A DNA stretch of 64,000 bases from Neoceratodus forsteri (Eukaryota; Chordata; Ceratodontiformes; Ceratodontidae). Location: NCBI GenBank assembly GCA_016271365.2, contig CM057454.1:458705501-458769500 (forward strand). Direction: 5' to 3'. This document shows positions 34,638 to 43,910 of this stretch, piece by piece. The stretch's first letter is position 1; each line of letters begins with the position of its first letter. The position numbers and the translations under genes were made by a program. The notes beneath the pieces are model-generated. The model ran no database searches and was not told the DNA's origin. It saw only the letters and a list, made by a program, of their open reading frames with translations.

Positions 34638-36262
34638 GGGCAGGATTTTCAAAGGACTTGCTCTCGGTGCATCTCGGATGCTCTGGTGCAAATGAGATGC
34701 GCTGAGCACAAACAGTGGTATTCACAGAAGATATGCCTTGGGATGCTCCTGGTGCACCCCTCTGTGAATACCACTGTTGCATTCAGCCTGGGATGTGCTG
34801 GTGCAACCCCCTGGTCAGGCTGGGTACACAATGGGGCTGCGCATTTCCCGATGCACAGTACCAAAAGCTGCCATTCACAGCCACAGACATACAAATGGGG
34901 CCATTAGGCATGCAAGGCACAATGGGTCCATTTACATGTCATTATGAGCCCATATGCATGTGTGCTGTATGGTGCATCCAGGAGTGCCACAGTAGGCAAC
35001 CAGCACCCACCCGGTCCACATCCCTGCAAGACTGCTGCTTCCTGTGGCAAAATGGTAAAGCAGACCCCCGCCCATATCCCTATAAGACTGCTGCTCCCTG
35101 TGGTGAAATTGTAGAAACAGCAGAACCCCCCACCTGCATCACTGTAAGACTGCCACTCCCTTGGTGATACTGTAGAATAGCAGAACCCACTCTCACCCAG
35201 ACCCAGACTCACCAGTGACTGCCTCCAAATGACCCCCGGTAGCCCAGCAGACCTCCCACCTAACTCACTCAGGCACCCCAACCCACCCCACTCTCCCTGT
35301 CCAAGCATAGTCCCACCATCAGTGGGTAGCTCAACCCACCTTCATACCACCACAGCTACCTGCCGACAGAGTTGTCTGTGAATGACAGCTACTGTACAGC
35401 TGGCAAGTCCATTGGTTGACCAGTGCGACCAATGGGCTTGCAGTGTGTACTGTAAGCTGTGATACACATGTGGTGTGAATGGGGTCATTCACAATGTTTG
35501 TGTATCTGCTTACAGTACACATGCAAGCCCATTGGTCGACTGGTTAACCAATGGACCTGATTACAGTGGCTGTCATTCCTGAACAGCTCTGTTGACAGGC
35601 AGCCATGGTGGTATGAGGTGGGTTGAGCTTCCTTGATGGTGAACTCTGTGATGAAGGAGCGGGGGTTGGGAGTGCCTGATTGGGTGGGAGAGTGGGAGGG
35701 TCTGCTGGTCTACCGGGGTCTTTGGAGGCAGTCACCGGTGCATCTGGGTCAGGGTGGGGGGTGGGTTCTGCTATTTCTACAGTATCACTGCAGGGAGTGG
35801 CAGTCTTATGGGGTGGGTGAGGGGTTCTGCTGTTTTGCCAATTTTGCTTAGGGAGAGGCAGTCTTACAGGGATTCGCCGGCAGTGGGGGCACACTGGACT
35901 GTTAGGGTGGGCAGGCTACCATGCTGCTGTCTGCAGTATGGCAGCCTACCTGTGGGTGGCAATTCACATATGTCTAATTGGAGTAGACTTATCTTTGAAG
36001 GCGCATCTACGGATTTGCCTCAGGATGCATCTCAGGTTGGGCTGTGAATGGGGCTGTGCACAAATGCATGGGCACATACCTGCCCAGCCCCACTCAGATG
36101 TGCGAATATCATTTTGGGTGGTGTCGCGATTGCATCTGTGATGCATTTTTCACATCAGAGATGCATCAGCACATTGGCCCCTGCCAGAATCATGCCAGTG
36201 TGCAAGTCGGGATGCACCAAGCATCTCGAGGCGAGGGTGCATCCATTTTGAGAATCCTGCCC
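34638..36262. mobile_element. Foldback element A (giant palindrome)
   Basis: A 1.6-kb inverted repeat with its apex near 35475. Ends pair: GGGCAGGATTTTCAAA on the left and GGGCAGGATTCTCAAA from the right. Near the centre, AAGCCCATTGGTCG pairs with CGACCAATGGGCTT (about 35425-35442 and 35523-35538), and GTACTGTAAGC pairs with GCTTACAGTAC. Each arm holds a short tandem array (62-bp-type unit with AGACTGC, CCCTGTGGTGAAATTGTAG and CAGCAGAACC): about 3-4 units at 35015-35190, 2-3 inverted at 35755-35875. No coding frame. Arms have diverged by indels. Transposon class not assigned: GGGC ends and a 3-bp duplication recall PIF/Harbinger-type elements, but AAT is not the canonical TWA. Confidence 0.75.
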
Positions 36263-36265
36263 AAT
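36263..36265. repeat. AAT target duplication, foldback A, right
   Basis: AAT directly after CCTGCCC; equals 34635-34637. Confidence 0.6.
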
Positions 36266-36447
36266 ATATTTCTCACTTTGTTCTTTTACTCTGTCACTTA
36301 GTGGATCTCATTTGGAGCATTGGCCAAGAGGGAAGCAAAGGTTTGAACTTTGCAGATGTTCTCAAGGAATGGCAGCACTAGAGGTGACAGAGGCTGCCAA
36401 ATGACTTCCTACTAACTACTATGATAGACTGAGGGGAAGAAGATTTG

Positions 36448-36692
36448 ACAAAGTAGAAGCTGAGCAAACGAACCTGAGTCTGACTATCAAAATGTAGCAT
36501 ATGACTGCCATTACACTTTATAACTGCTTTTTTCTAATTAACTTATTACAAACTAAACAAAAACCAGCTAGCACCAGAAAATTTCTACAGTGCTACAGCT
36601 CAGCAAGTGAACCTGAGTCTGCACCTATCAAAATGTAGCATATGACCTGTCATTGAACTTTATAGCTAATATTTTCTAATTATCTCATTGGT
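36448..36692 (+). repeat. Direct repeat, two units of about 95 bp
   Basis: GAACCTGAGTCTG, then ATCAAAATGTAGCATATGAC and CTTTATA(A/G)CT, occurs at about 36469 and 36609. Position just upstream of an L1-ORF1-like remnant suggests 5'-UTR monomers of that element; this is inferred. Confidence 0.6.
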
Positions 36693-36782
36693 GTTGTACA
36701 AGAGAAACTGGGATTGATTTCTGAAAAAATTGATCTGTAATTTTTTTATTATTTAATTTTTCATTCCTTTTTCTCTTTTCAG

Positions 36783-37834
36783 AATGGTTAGAACAATAAA
36801 CTCTAATAAGGTGGAAGAGACTTTACTTTCTGTGATGCCTCTGACACATATGAACATGACAAAAGCTAAAAATAAGAATGTTGCAGGTGTTTTAAGTAAC
36901 ACAAAATCAAGGGTTAAAAAAAGTTGTACTTCACTGAAGATCTAACTTAACTTGAAATTTACATATTTATGGATAAAGGTATTATCACTCCTATACCTTT
37001 TAATCAGTCTCAAGATGAGGCAGGAATGCTGACAATTTGTAAACCTATAGTCAGTGGAAACAGTCAAGCAGTTGATAATGAAAGTGCTTTTATATTTAGC
37101 AGGATATAATTTCAATTACCCTATCAATTACTGTTTCTCACTCTGTATGTAATACTAGTGTGCCCCACTGTAAATTGTGTTTTAACTGGGCAAACGGCTG
37201 GCCCTGAACAAGTGCAATCTGAGAGTATAACAATTACGGAGACTAATGAGCCTCAGATAATGAATTCCATTCAGGATTTAAATAAGGCAAAGTGTAAGAA
37301 AGTTATAGAGTTTACTTCTGTAGTTTCTGAACTTGGAAACACTTTTTTAGATCACAAAAATTATTCCAGACTTGGGGGCTCAAAATGTATTCAGTGATCC
37401 CTCTCTTGCAGAAATGAGGACTTCTGATTCTCTCAAATCCACCTAATTTAAGTTCACCTGGTTTTAGAAGCCAGGCTTTTCTAAGGATCACAAGAGAAAA
37501 CAGGAATTCCAGTAGACCCAATTTCTTCAACTTTAAGCCAGAGCTTTTGAAATTTCTGTCAGATCCTATCAGGCCCATATTGTTATTTTGGAAAATAGTT
37601 GTGGACATAAGGATGACTTGACTAGAATTCGAACAACTATCTTTCAAAATCAGGTAACTGTCAAAAATTCTCTACAATTAAAAATAAGTAGAAGATTCCA
37701 ATGGATCCATAATCTTGAGAGACAGATCAGAAAAAATAACTTCTGCTAGAATCCAGCAATTAATGGAGGGTGCTGGTAACTTACCAGCCCTTTCAACAAA
37801 CAAGATAGTGAAAGCATAATGGGGTGTAAGAGAG
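36783..37834 (+). pseudogene. Probable L1-like ORF1 remnant
   Basis: Begins MVRTINSNKVEETLL at 36783 and runs about 54 codons to a stop. Later frames give NSIQDLNKAKCKKVIEFTSV, a start of coiled coil (about 37264), and NLERQIRKNNF (about 37712), the coiled-coil to RNA-recognition transition typical of L1 ORF1. Composition is AT-rich, unlike the L1 at 11355-23543, so a different family. Interrupted at 37834 by foldback element B. The identification rests on short motifs and could be wrong. Confidence 0.45.
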
Positions 37835-37837
37835 ATT
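37835..37837. repeat. ATT target duplication, foldback B, left
   Basis: ATT before GGGCCCCATA; matched at 39588-39590. Confidence 0.55.
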
Positions 37838-38224
37838 GGGCCCCATATTCAGAGCTGGCTGGATTCGGTGCATAACTGTGCACCGCACAGATAAAATGGG
37901 CTGGCCAGCTCTGGCGTGATATTCAAACAGAATGTGTGATTGGAACAGACCATGCAATCTGTTTGAATATTGGACCCTGGATGCATGGTGCACAGCAAGG
38001 GGCTGCCATGCATGGCGTAGCGCATCAAGGGTGTGGGGCTGAAGACCACCCACAGAGGAATGCATGGCACATACCAGTATGCACCACAGCCCCCATGGGT
38101 GATATTCAGCCAAAACATGCAAATGAGTCCATTGGGCATGCACAGCGCATTGAACCCATTTGCATGCCCATTATGGGCTCATTTGCATGGCTGCACCTGG
38201 CTGAATGTGCCGGGCCAGCCTCAC

Positions 38225-38710
38225 CCCTCTGCAGCCCAGATCACTGAGATGAAAATAAAAAACACATTCCCCTTTTCCATAGTGTAGGGACCCACCCCAC
38301 CCCAATCACTGAGTGAAATAATAAAAAATAACACATTCCCCATTTCCATAGTGTAAGAATCCCCCGGCCCCGATCACTAACTGAAATAATAAAACATACA
38401 CTTCCCCCTTTTCTGTAGTGTAGGTACTCCTACCTCACCCCAATCATTGAGTGAAATAAAAAAAGCATATTCCCCTTTTCCACAGTTTAGGGACCTCCCC
38501 ACCCTGCCCTGACCACTGAGTGAAATAAAAAATAACACATTCCCGTTTTCCACAGTGTAGGGACCCCCCGTCCCCACCATGATCACTAAGTGAAATAATA
38601 AAACATGCACTTTCCCCTTTTCCATAGTGCAGGGACTCCCCTCCCCACCCCGATCACTGTAAGAAATACAAAAAATGAACAATTCCCTATTTTCCATAGT
38701 ATAGTGTCCC
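38225..38710 (-). repeat. 70-bp tandem array, left arm of foldback B (7 units)
   Basis: Each unit has CCCACCCCGATCACTGAGTG, AAATAATAAAA and TTTTCCATAGTGTAGGGAC. Unit starts are spaced about 68-72 bp. Confidence 0.9.
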
Positions 38711-39029
38711 CCCACACCCTACACTGGTAGGCAGTAACCCACCACCGCACACACTCCCCATCCCATCCCATCCCATGTCGGTGACTGGCAAGCCCTCCTC
38801 ATCCTGCCATGTCCAACTGCTGACTGATTGGTACTCGAGTGCATACAGTAAATAGTACATGCTCATTGATTGTCGAGACTACCAATGAGCGTGTAGTATT
38901 TACTGTAGGTGCTCAGGTTCTGATCAGATGGCGGCTGGCTGTGGAAGGGTGAGGAGGCTGTGCCAGTCACTAGCATGGGACAGGATTGGGGTGGGGGTGG
39001 TGGTTACTGCTCATTGGGGTGGGTGGGGT

Positions 39030-39314
39030 GGGGACACTATACTATGGAAAACAGGAAATTGTTTGTTTTTTGTATTTCCTACAGTGATCGGGGTGGGAGG
39101 GTGGTCCCTACACTATGAAAAGAGGAATGTGATTTTTTTTTATTATTTTACTCAGTGATCGGGGTGGGAATGTGGGTCCCTACACTATGGAAAAGGGAAA
39201 AGTGTATGTTTTATTATTTCACTCAGTGATTGGGGCGGGGAGGGGGTCCCTACACTATGGAAAAGGGGAATGTATGTTTTTATTATTTCACACAGTGATT
39301 GGGGCGGGTTGGGG
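39030..39314 (+). repeat. 70-bp tandem array, right arm of foldback B (4 inverted units)
   Basis: The same unit in reverse complement: GTCCCTACACTATGGAAAAG, TATTATTTCACTCAGTGAT and CGGGGTGGG. The outermost left-arm units have no partner here. Confidence 0.9.
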
Positions 39315-39587
39315 GACATGTACCTTGCCCTATACTGTGCCCTGGTATGACCTAACCCACGATAGTTAAAGTAGTAGTTTTGAAGCATAACTATGCACCG
39401 TGTAGCCGCCATAGTTACGCTTTGGGGGCAATATTGTGATGTGCTGCATATGCATGAAGGACCCCTTATTTACATAGGCGCAGCACAATACTGTGCATGG
39501 TGGCACAGTCAGGGCTGCATGGTGCATTAGTGGCATTTGAATATGGCCACACCCCTGAAGGCCCACACAGCTCCAGAGATGTGGGCC

Positions 39588-39590
39588 ATT
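39588..39590. repeat. ATT target duplication, foldback B, right
   Basis: ATT after GTGGGCC; equals 37835-37837. Confidence 0.55.
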
Positions 39591-40057
39591 GTCCACATGC
39601 CTTACAAAATAAGGTGGGAAACAATAATCATAAATCTTGACTTCCAAGTAAAACCTAAAAAGAAACAAAAGAAAAACAATAAGGGTAATAATGAAATAGA
39701 CTTATTTTCCCTGCTATATTCAATAAAACCTAATTTTCCCTGATGCAGATACCTGCTTAAACCCAATGACATAAATATGTCTCTCCTTCCATATCACAAT
39801 CTCAATCTACTCAAACTCTGATGGATAGAGTATCATCAGGTATTAATGATTTCAAGCTATTGCCACTTAATGGGCTCACTAATTTAGTGCCACAGGCAAT
39901 GTACAAATATGACTGCATGACAATCAAAGGAATACTCAAGGAGCAAAATGAGTCACAGGGCTGTATTTGAAATTAAAATATTTATTTTTTATTTGGATAA
40001 TTATTGCATCAAGGAACTTTATATACATTGACATAACTCAAATGGTGGTGAAAACGT
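39591..40057 (+). other. Unrecognised remnant between foldback elements
   Basis: AT-rich sequence that may continue the element interrupted at 37834. A frame near 39820 reads MDRVSSGINDFKLLPLNGL without a recognised domain. Confidence 0.35.
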
Positions 40058-40060
40058 AAT
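40058..40060. repeat. AAT target duplication, foldback C, left
   Basis: AAT before GGGCCCAATT; matched at 41475-41477. Confidence 0.6.
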
Positions 40061-41474
40061 GGGCCCAATTCTCGAATCTCCCAGAGCAGCACAAGTGGCT
40101 TGTGCCACAATGACTGGCACAAAGTGCCTCTTGCACCAAATGATGTGCCGGGAGTGACTCTCAAAGGCAGCCTGCGGCAACTTCAGGCTGCCTGCACCAA
40201 GTGGGACTTGTGCCACCAGTGCATCACAAAATGGGCTGCCGTATGGTGCTAGGGAGCATGAGGCAGAGGCAAGCTACCACATTCCCAAAGTGGATTCACA
40301 AAACTCTCCCAAAGGAAAATTTCTAAGTACCATTAGACCAGCCAGGGCTGGTCTAGGAAGTATAGACATATCCTGGGAGAGTGTTGCACTAATGACAATG
40401 TATTGTGGTTTCCCCAAATCCCGATCCCCAGTTATCATAATAATTATCCCATATGATCTAGCAGTCCTCCTCCCTGATCCCCAGTGTCCCTAAAATTGGT
40501 CATAAATAATATCCCCTGATGGTCTAGTGGACCCCCCCAATCCCCCGTGTCCCTAATATAAACCTACTTTCCTTATTCCCTTGTGATTGGTGCCTCTCCC
40601 TCCAAGCCCCGATCCCCATTATGAATTAACTCAACATCGTTGATGGTCTAGTGGACCCCACCCCAGCTGGCAGTGTCCCCCACTCCACCCCCATCCCCAT
40701 CCGAGCTGGTGACTGGCACAGTGCACCACTCATCACCACGGCCAGCCACTGACTGAGCTCTCAGTGAGTGCTGTACTGTATTCAGTACACTAACATTGAT
40801 TGACATAGAGCTGTCAATCAATGGGCATGTACTGAATGTAGTACAGTGCTCATTGAGAGCTCAGTCAGTGGCTGGCTGTGGTGGTGAGTGGTGACTGTGC
40901 CAGTTGCTGGCTCAGTTTTTGGGGATGGGGAGCAGAGTGGTGGGACACTGCCAGCTGGGGTGGGTGGTGTGGTCCACTAGACCACCAATGATGTTGAGTT
41001 AATTCATAACTGAGGACAGGTGCTTGGTGGGGAGGTGCTAGATTATCAGGGAATTAGTAATGTAGGTTTATATTAGGGACATGGTGAATGGGGGAAGGGA
41101 GTCCACTAGGCCAGCAGGGGATATTATTTATATCCAATTTTGGGGACATCGGGGATCAGGGAGCAGCGGTCCATGAGACCACCAGGGATATTATTAATAC
41201 CTAATTTTGGGAACATCAGGGATTGAGGAGGGGTGTCACTAGCCATCATGGACTAGCTAGAGTGGTGCACTGCTGCCCCACAACTTGCAGCACACAGTCA
41301 AGATACAGCGTCTGTTTGGTGCACAGCCAGGGTTGCTGCAAGCCATGGGACTTTGCCGCCAGGACTCTGCTAGACAGAGAATTGGGTGCATGGTCCCTGG
41401 CGCACCAGGCTTTGATGCAAGCTGCCTTTGGTGGCAGCTTGCATCAGTTTAAAGGCTGTTTGTGAATTGTGTCC
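40061..41474. mobile_element. Foldback element C (giant palindrome)
   Basis: 1.41 kb; apex near 40810. Ends: GGGCCCAATTCTCGAA against GGACACAATTCACAAA from the right. The inner arms are very well matched: GGTCTAGTGGACC with GGTCCACTAGACC, TATGAATTAACTCAACATC (40619-40637) with GATGTTGAGTTAATTCATA (about 40990-41008), GGGACACTGCCAGCTGGGGT with its mirror near 40660, and AGCCACTGACTGAGCTCTCA with TGAGAGCTCAGTCAGTGGCT. Each arm repeats a unit built on a GGTCTAGTGGACC-type word and CCCTAAT, about 3 per arm. No coding frame. Confidence 0.8.
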
Positions 41475-41477
41475 AAT
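41475..41477. repeat. AAT target duplication, foldback C, right
   Basis: AAT after GTGTCC; equals 40058-40060. Confidence 0.6.
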
Positions 41478-42085
41478 TGCTTTATTTATAGATAATATTT
41501 ACAAACTGGAGCAAATGTGGAAAGGCACTTAATGACGTCTGGACCTCAACTGAATTGAAATTGATTAGCCAAAACTTCTTGAATCTGTATTACAAAGTGT
41601 CACTCAGAGGCAGAAAATCTGATTAATCTGGATTAGCAAAGACTAGATGGGGTTGTTGCTTTGCTACATAAATATAAGCAAATTAACAATCTAGTTTTGT
41701 AGGAAAACTAAGAGACAAGACAGAAAAAAACCTTGCCCTTTTAAATGGAAACTACTCAAGAGGGAAGAAGTAGGCACCTCTAAGAGAACCATCAGTGTGT
41801 TCTTGTCAAGGTGTCTGGGAATTGAGTTAGGCTGAGATGGAATCACATGGATCAACATAAATTATGGATATACTGACTGCCCTCAAATTGCCATAATGTT
41901 TAAGAGAAAGGAATTGGCAGATAACATTCTGGTAGCCAGTAATAAACTGGACAATACGTAATTTTTTGGGGAGTTGAAATGGATTCTTCCGTATTAAATC
42001 ATAAATTAGATAGGTCTGATAATTTTATAGCTACTGGGAGTCACCAACTTTCTCATAGGAATGAGGATATAGAGGTAACTATTCT
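41478..42085 (+). other. Degraded element, possibly Penelope-like C-terminal region
   Basis: A frame at about 41868 reads CPQIAIMFKRKELADNILVA, which recalls the P-x-I-x-F/Y-(K/R)-R-x-x-x-L-x-D-x-L-V-x-S motif that precedes the zinc/GIY-YIG part of Penelope-like elements. No cysteine cluster or GIY-YIG follows. Weak evidence. The stretch before it is AT-rich and undiagnosed. Confidence 0.25.
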
Positions 42086-42325
42086 GGGTTATGGACATGG
42101 TATTAACAAATGGGGATCACATTCAGGACCTTATGGTAGAAGAGCCCTTGGGGAGTAGAAACACCAGATGGTGTGTTTCTGAGTTGACGTGGAGAAGGAA
42201 ACACCAAGCATGAAGACAAAAGTGCTAGATTTCAGGAAGACTGACTATGGTAAGATGGGAGAGATTTTGAAGGGCACCAAGCTAGCATCAAGGAAGATTA
42301 TGAGTGTGTATAAAAGGTGGTAGTT
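42086..42325 (+). pseudogene. CR1 ORF2 fragment (endonuclease end)
   Basis: LTNGDHIQD at about 42105 and KVLDFRKTDYGKMGEILKG at about 42214 match the CR1 block that reads VLTNGDRITD and RVLDFRWVDFAMMGE in copy 2 (44660-44830). Broken and isolated. Confidence 0.55.
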
Positions 42326-42679
42326 ATCAGGGAATGGATCACAGTAGCTACTAATACATACCTTAAAGGTATATTAATATGTATTTATACTTTTCTTCCT
42401 TTGAAAGTAGCAGGGTAAGTGGGGAGAAAATATCTCTAAGCAGCGGTTGGGGCACTTTGAAACTTGGTAGGCAGTGACTGGGTTACCTTGAAACCTGGGT
42501 TTTAAATTGTAACATGTGGTGTGGGAGAAATTAGGTCAGGAACTTAATCTTGTGGGTGAATAAATTCAGGAAGCCCTGTGAATAAGGTGTTTAATTGGGG
42601 GGTGGAGCTGAGAAAGGCTTAGTGCCTTCTTAAAATTAATTACTACAGGGTATTTTGCTAGCAGCAGAAAAGGAACATA

Positions 42680-42689
42680 ACACACACAA

Positions 42690-42740
<51 letters not shown>
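42680..42740. repeat. CA dinucleotide microsatellite in the CR1 copy 2 5' region
   Basis: About 28 CA units with two early interruptions. Confidence 0.95.
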
Positions 42741-42741
<1 letters not shown>

Positions 42742-42991
42742 TACTTCCCACCCACCTGGGACTAGCTCCACTTTTATAGGCTCTAGGGAGTGACCTACAG
42801 CAGATAGATACTTCCTGTAGAGGCAGGAAGGGATGGCTCACTGGATCACATAGAAACAGCTACAGGGCACAAAGGCAACTAAGCAAGGGTGTTTCTCTCC
42901 TAAAGGAAAGTAGAGAAGGGAGTCGAGAAAGGGGAAAAAGAGAGAAAGAGAAAATACCCAAAGCAGGTAGGACACTTATAGACATAATAGA

Positions 42992-43910
42992 GTGGTACAG
43001 TGTAGCGGCTGTGAGGTGGCAGTCTTCAGGGAGACTTTGTGGAGGCTGTGGTGCTGTCCCATCTGCAGGCACCTCTCTGGGCTGAGGTTGATCATCTCCA
43101 GTCTGGAGTTGACCAGGATTCAGGGGACCTCCTCCTGCCCGGGATCACCAAGTCCGCCCCCGCTGCCTCAATGGTTGCCAAAGAATAGGAGTTGCTGGCC
43201 ATCGGTACTCAGGAAGGGTGAGGGCAGTGGGAAGAGACACATCCCTCCTATGGTTCCATTTCATAACTCTAATGCTGCTCTGGCAGGGCAGGACTGCCCC
43301 AGAGAGGCAACCGCAGTGATAACCAAGGTGGATGTGGGGGTCCTCCATGGTGGAGACCCAGGGAGGGAGGGAGGCAGAGGACCCCAGAGGAGGAGGAAGC
43401 AACTCCTGGTTGGGGACTATCATCGGGAAGGGGTAGACATGGGACCAGGAGGGGAGGGAGTGAGGGATATCAAGTGTCTACCCAGTGCCACAGCTTGGAG
43501 GGATGGACAGTGCATCCTAAGGATCGCTGGGGCAGCAGGATGGGAGGGTGAGCTAGACATCATTGTCCACCTGGGGATGAATGACCTGGCATATAGTGAG
43601 GCTAAGGTAGTGCAGGAGCAGTTCAGAGAGTTGGGGAGGGTCTTAGGCAGGTGGCACACTCTGTAACCTTTTCAGAGTTGTTACCTGTCGAGGGGCAAGG
43701 GGAGAACAGGGTACTCTACCCCAAGAGATTCAATGAATGACTGAAGGACTGGAGCAGAGGGATTTGGCTTCATTGTGGACTGGGGTCTCCACCTGAGGAT
43801 GCAGGCCTGAACAGAGGTGATGGCCTGCATCTATCCGAGGGGAGACAGGATCTCAGTAAGAGGTTTAAATGTTTTATCAACAGGCATTTAAACTAGTGAA
43901 GGAGGGTGCG
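42992..43910 (+). pseudogene. CR1 ORF1 (copy 2): cysteine knuckle plus SGNH esterase-like domain
   Basis: A 225-codon frame at 42992-43666 preserves most of ORF1. It opens with CSGCEVAVFRETLWRLWCC and PICRHLSGLR (cysteine knuckle, residues about 4-32). The esterase-like domain occupies about residues 140-224: QLLVGDYHREGVD, where the catalytic G-D-S serine has become Y, IKCLPSATAWRD, and DIIVHLGMNDLA, where the G-T-N-D threonine has become M. The frame stops at 43666 and homologous sequence goes on in other frames to about 43900. Best-preserved ORF1 in the window; esterase activity is not expected. Homologous to 24860-25820. Confidence 0.8.

Larger units (their letters stand above)
37838..39587. 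mobile_element. Foldback element B (giant palindrome with satellite arms)
   Basis: 1.75 kb; apex near 38877. Left end GGGCCCCATATTCAGAGCTG aligns with the reverse-complemented right end GGCCCACATCTCTGGAGCTG. The centre pairs ATACAGTAAATAGTAC with GTAGTATTTACTGTAG and GCTCATTG with CAATGAGC. The left arm has seven tandem 70-bp units, the right arm four inverted ones, so the arms are unequal. A smaller hairpin sits inside the left arm: ATATTCAAACAG at 37919-37930 pairs with CTGTTTGAATAT at 37959-37970. Outer arm parts are diverged. No coding capacity is credible: minus-strand frames at 38377-38771 are translations of the satellite. Confidence 0.72.

Noticed and set aside
34649..36301. Several frames of 60-150 codons on both strands
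   Set aside because: They appear in mirrored pairs because the sequence is a palindrome; composition follows the tandem units.
38225..38710. Possible CRISPR array (regular 70-bp units)
   Set aside because: The units are tandem copies with no unique spacers, and the context is a vertebrate-like palindromic element.
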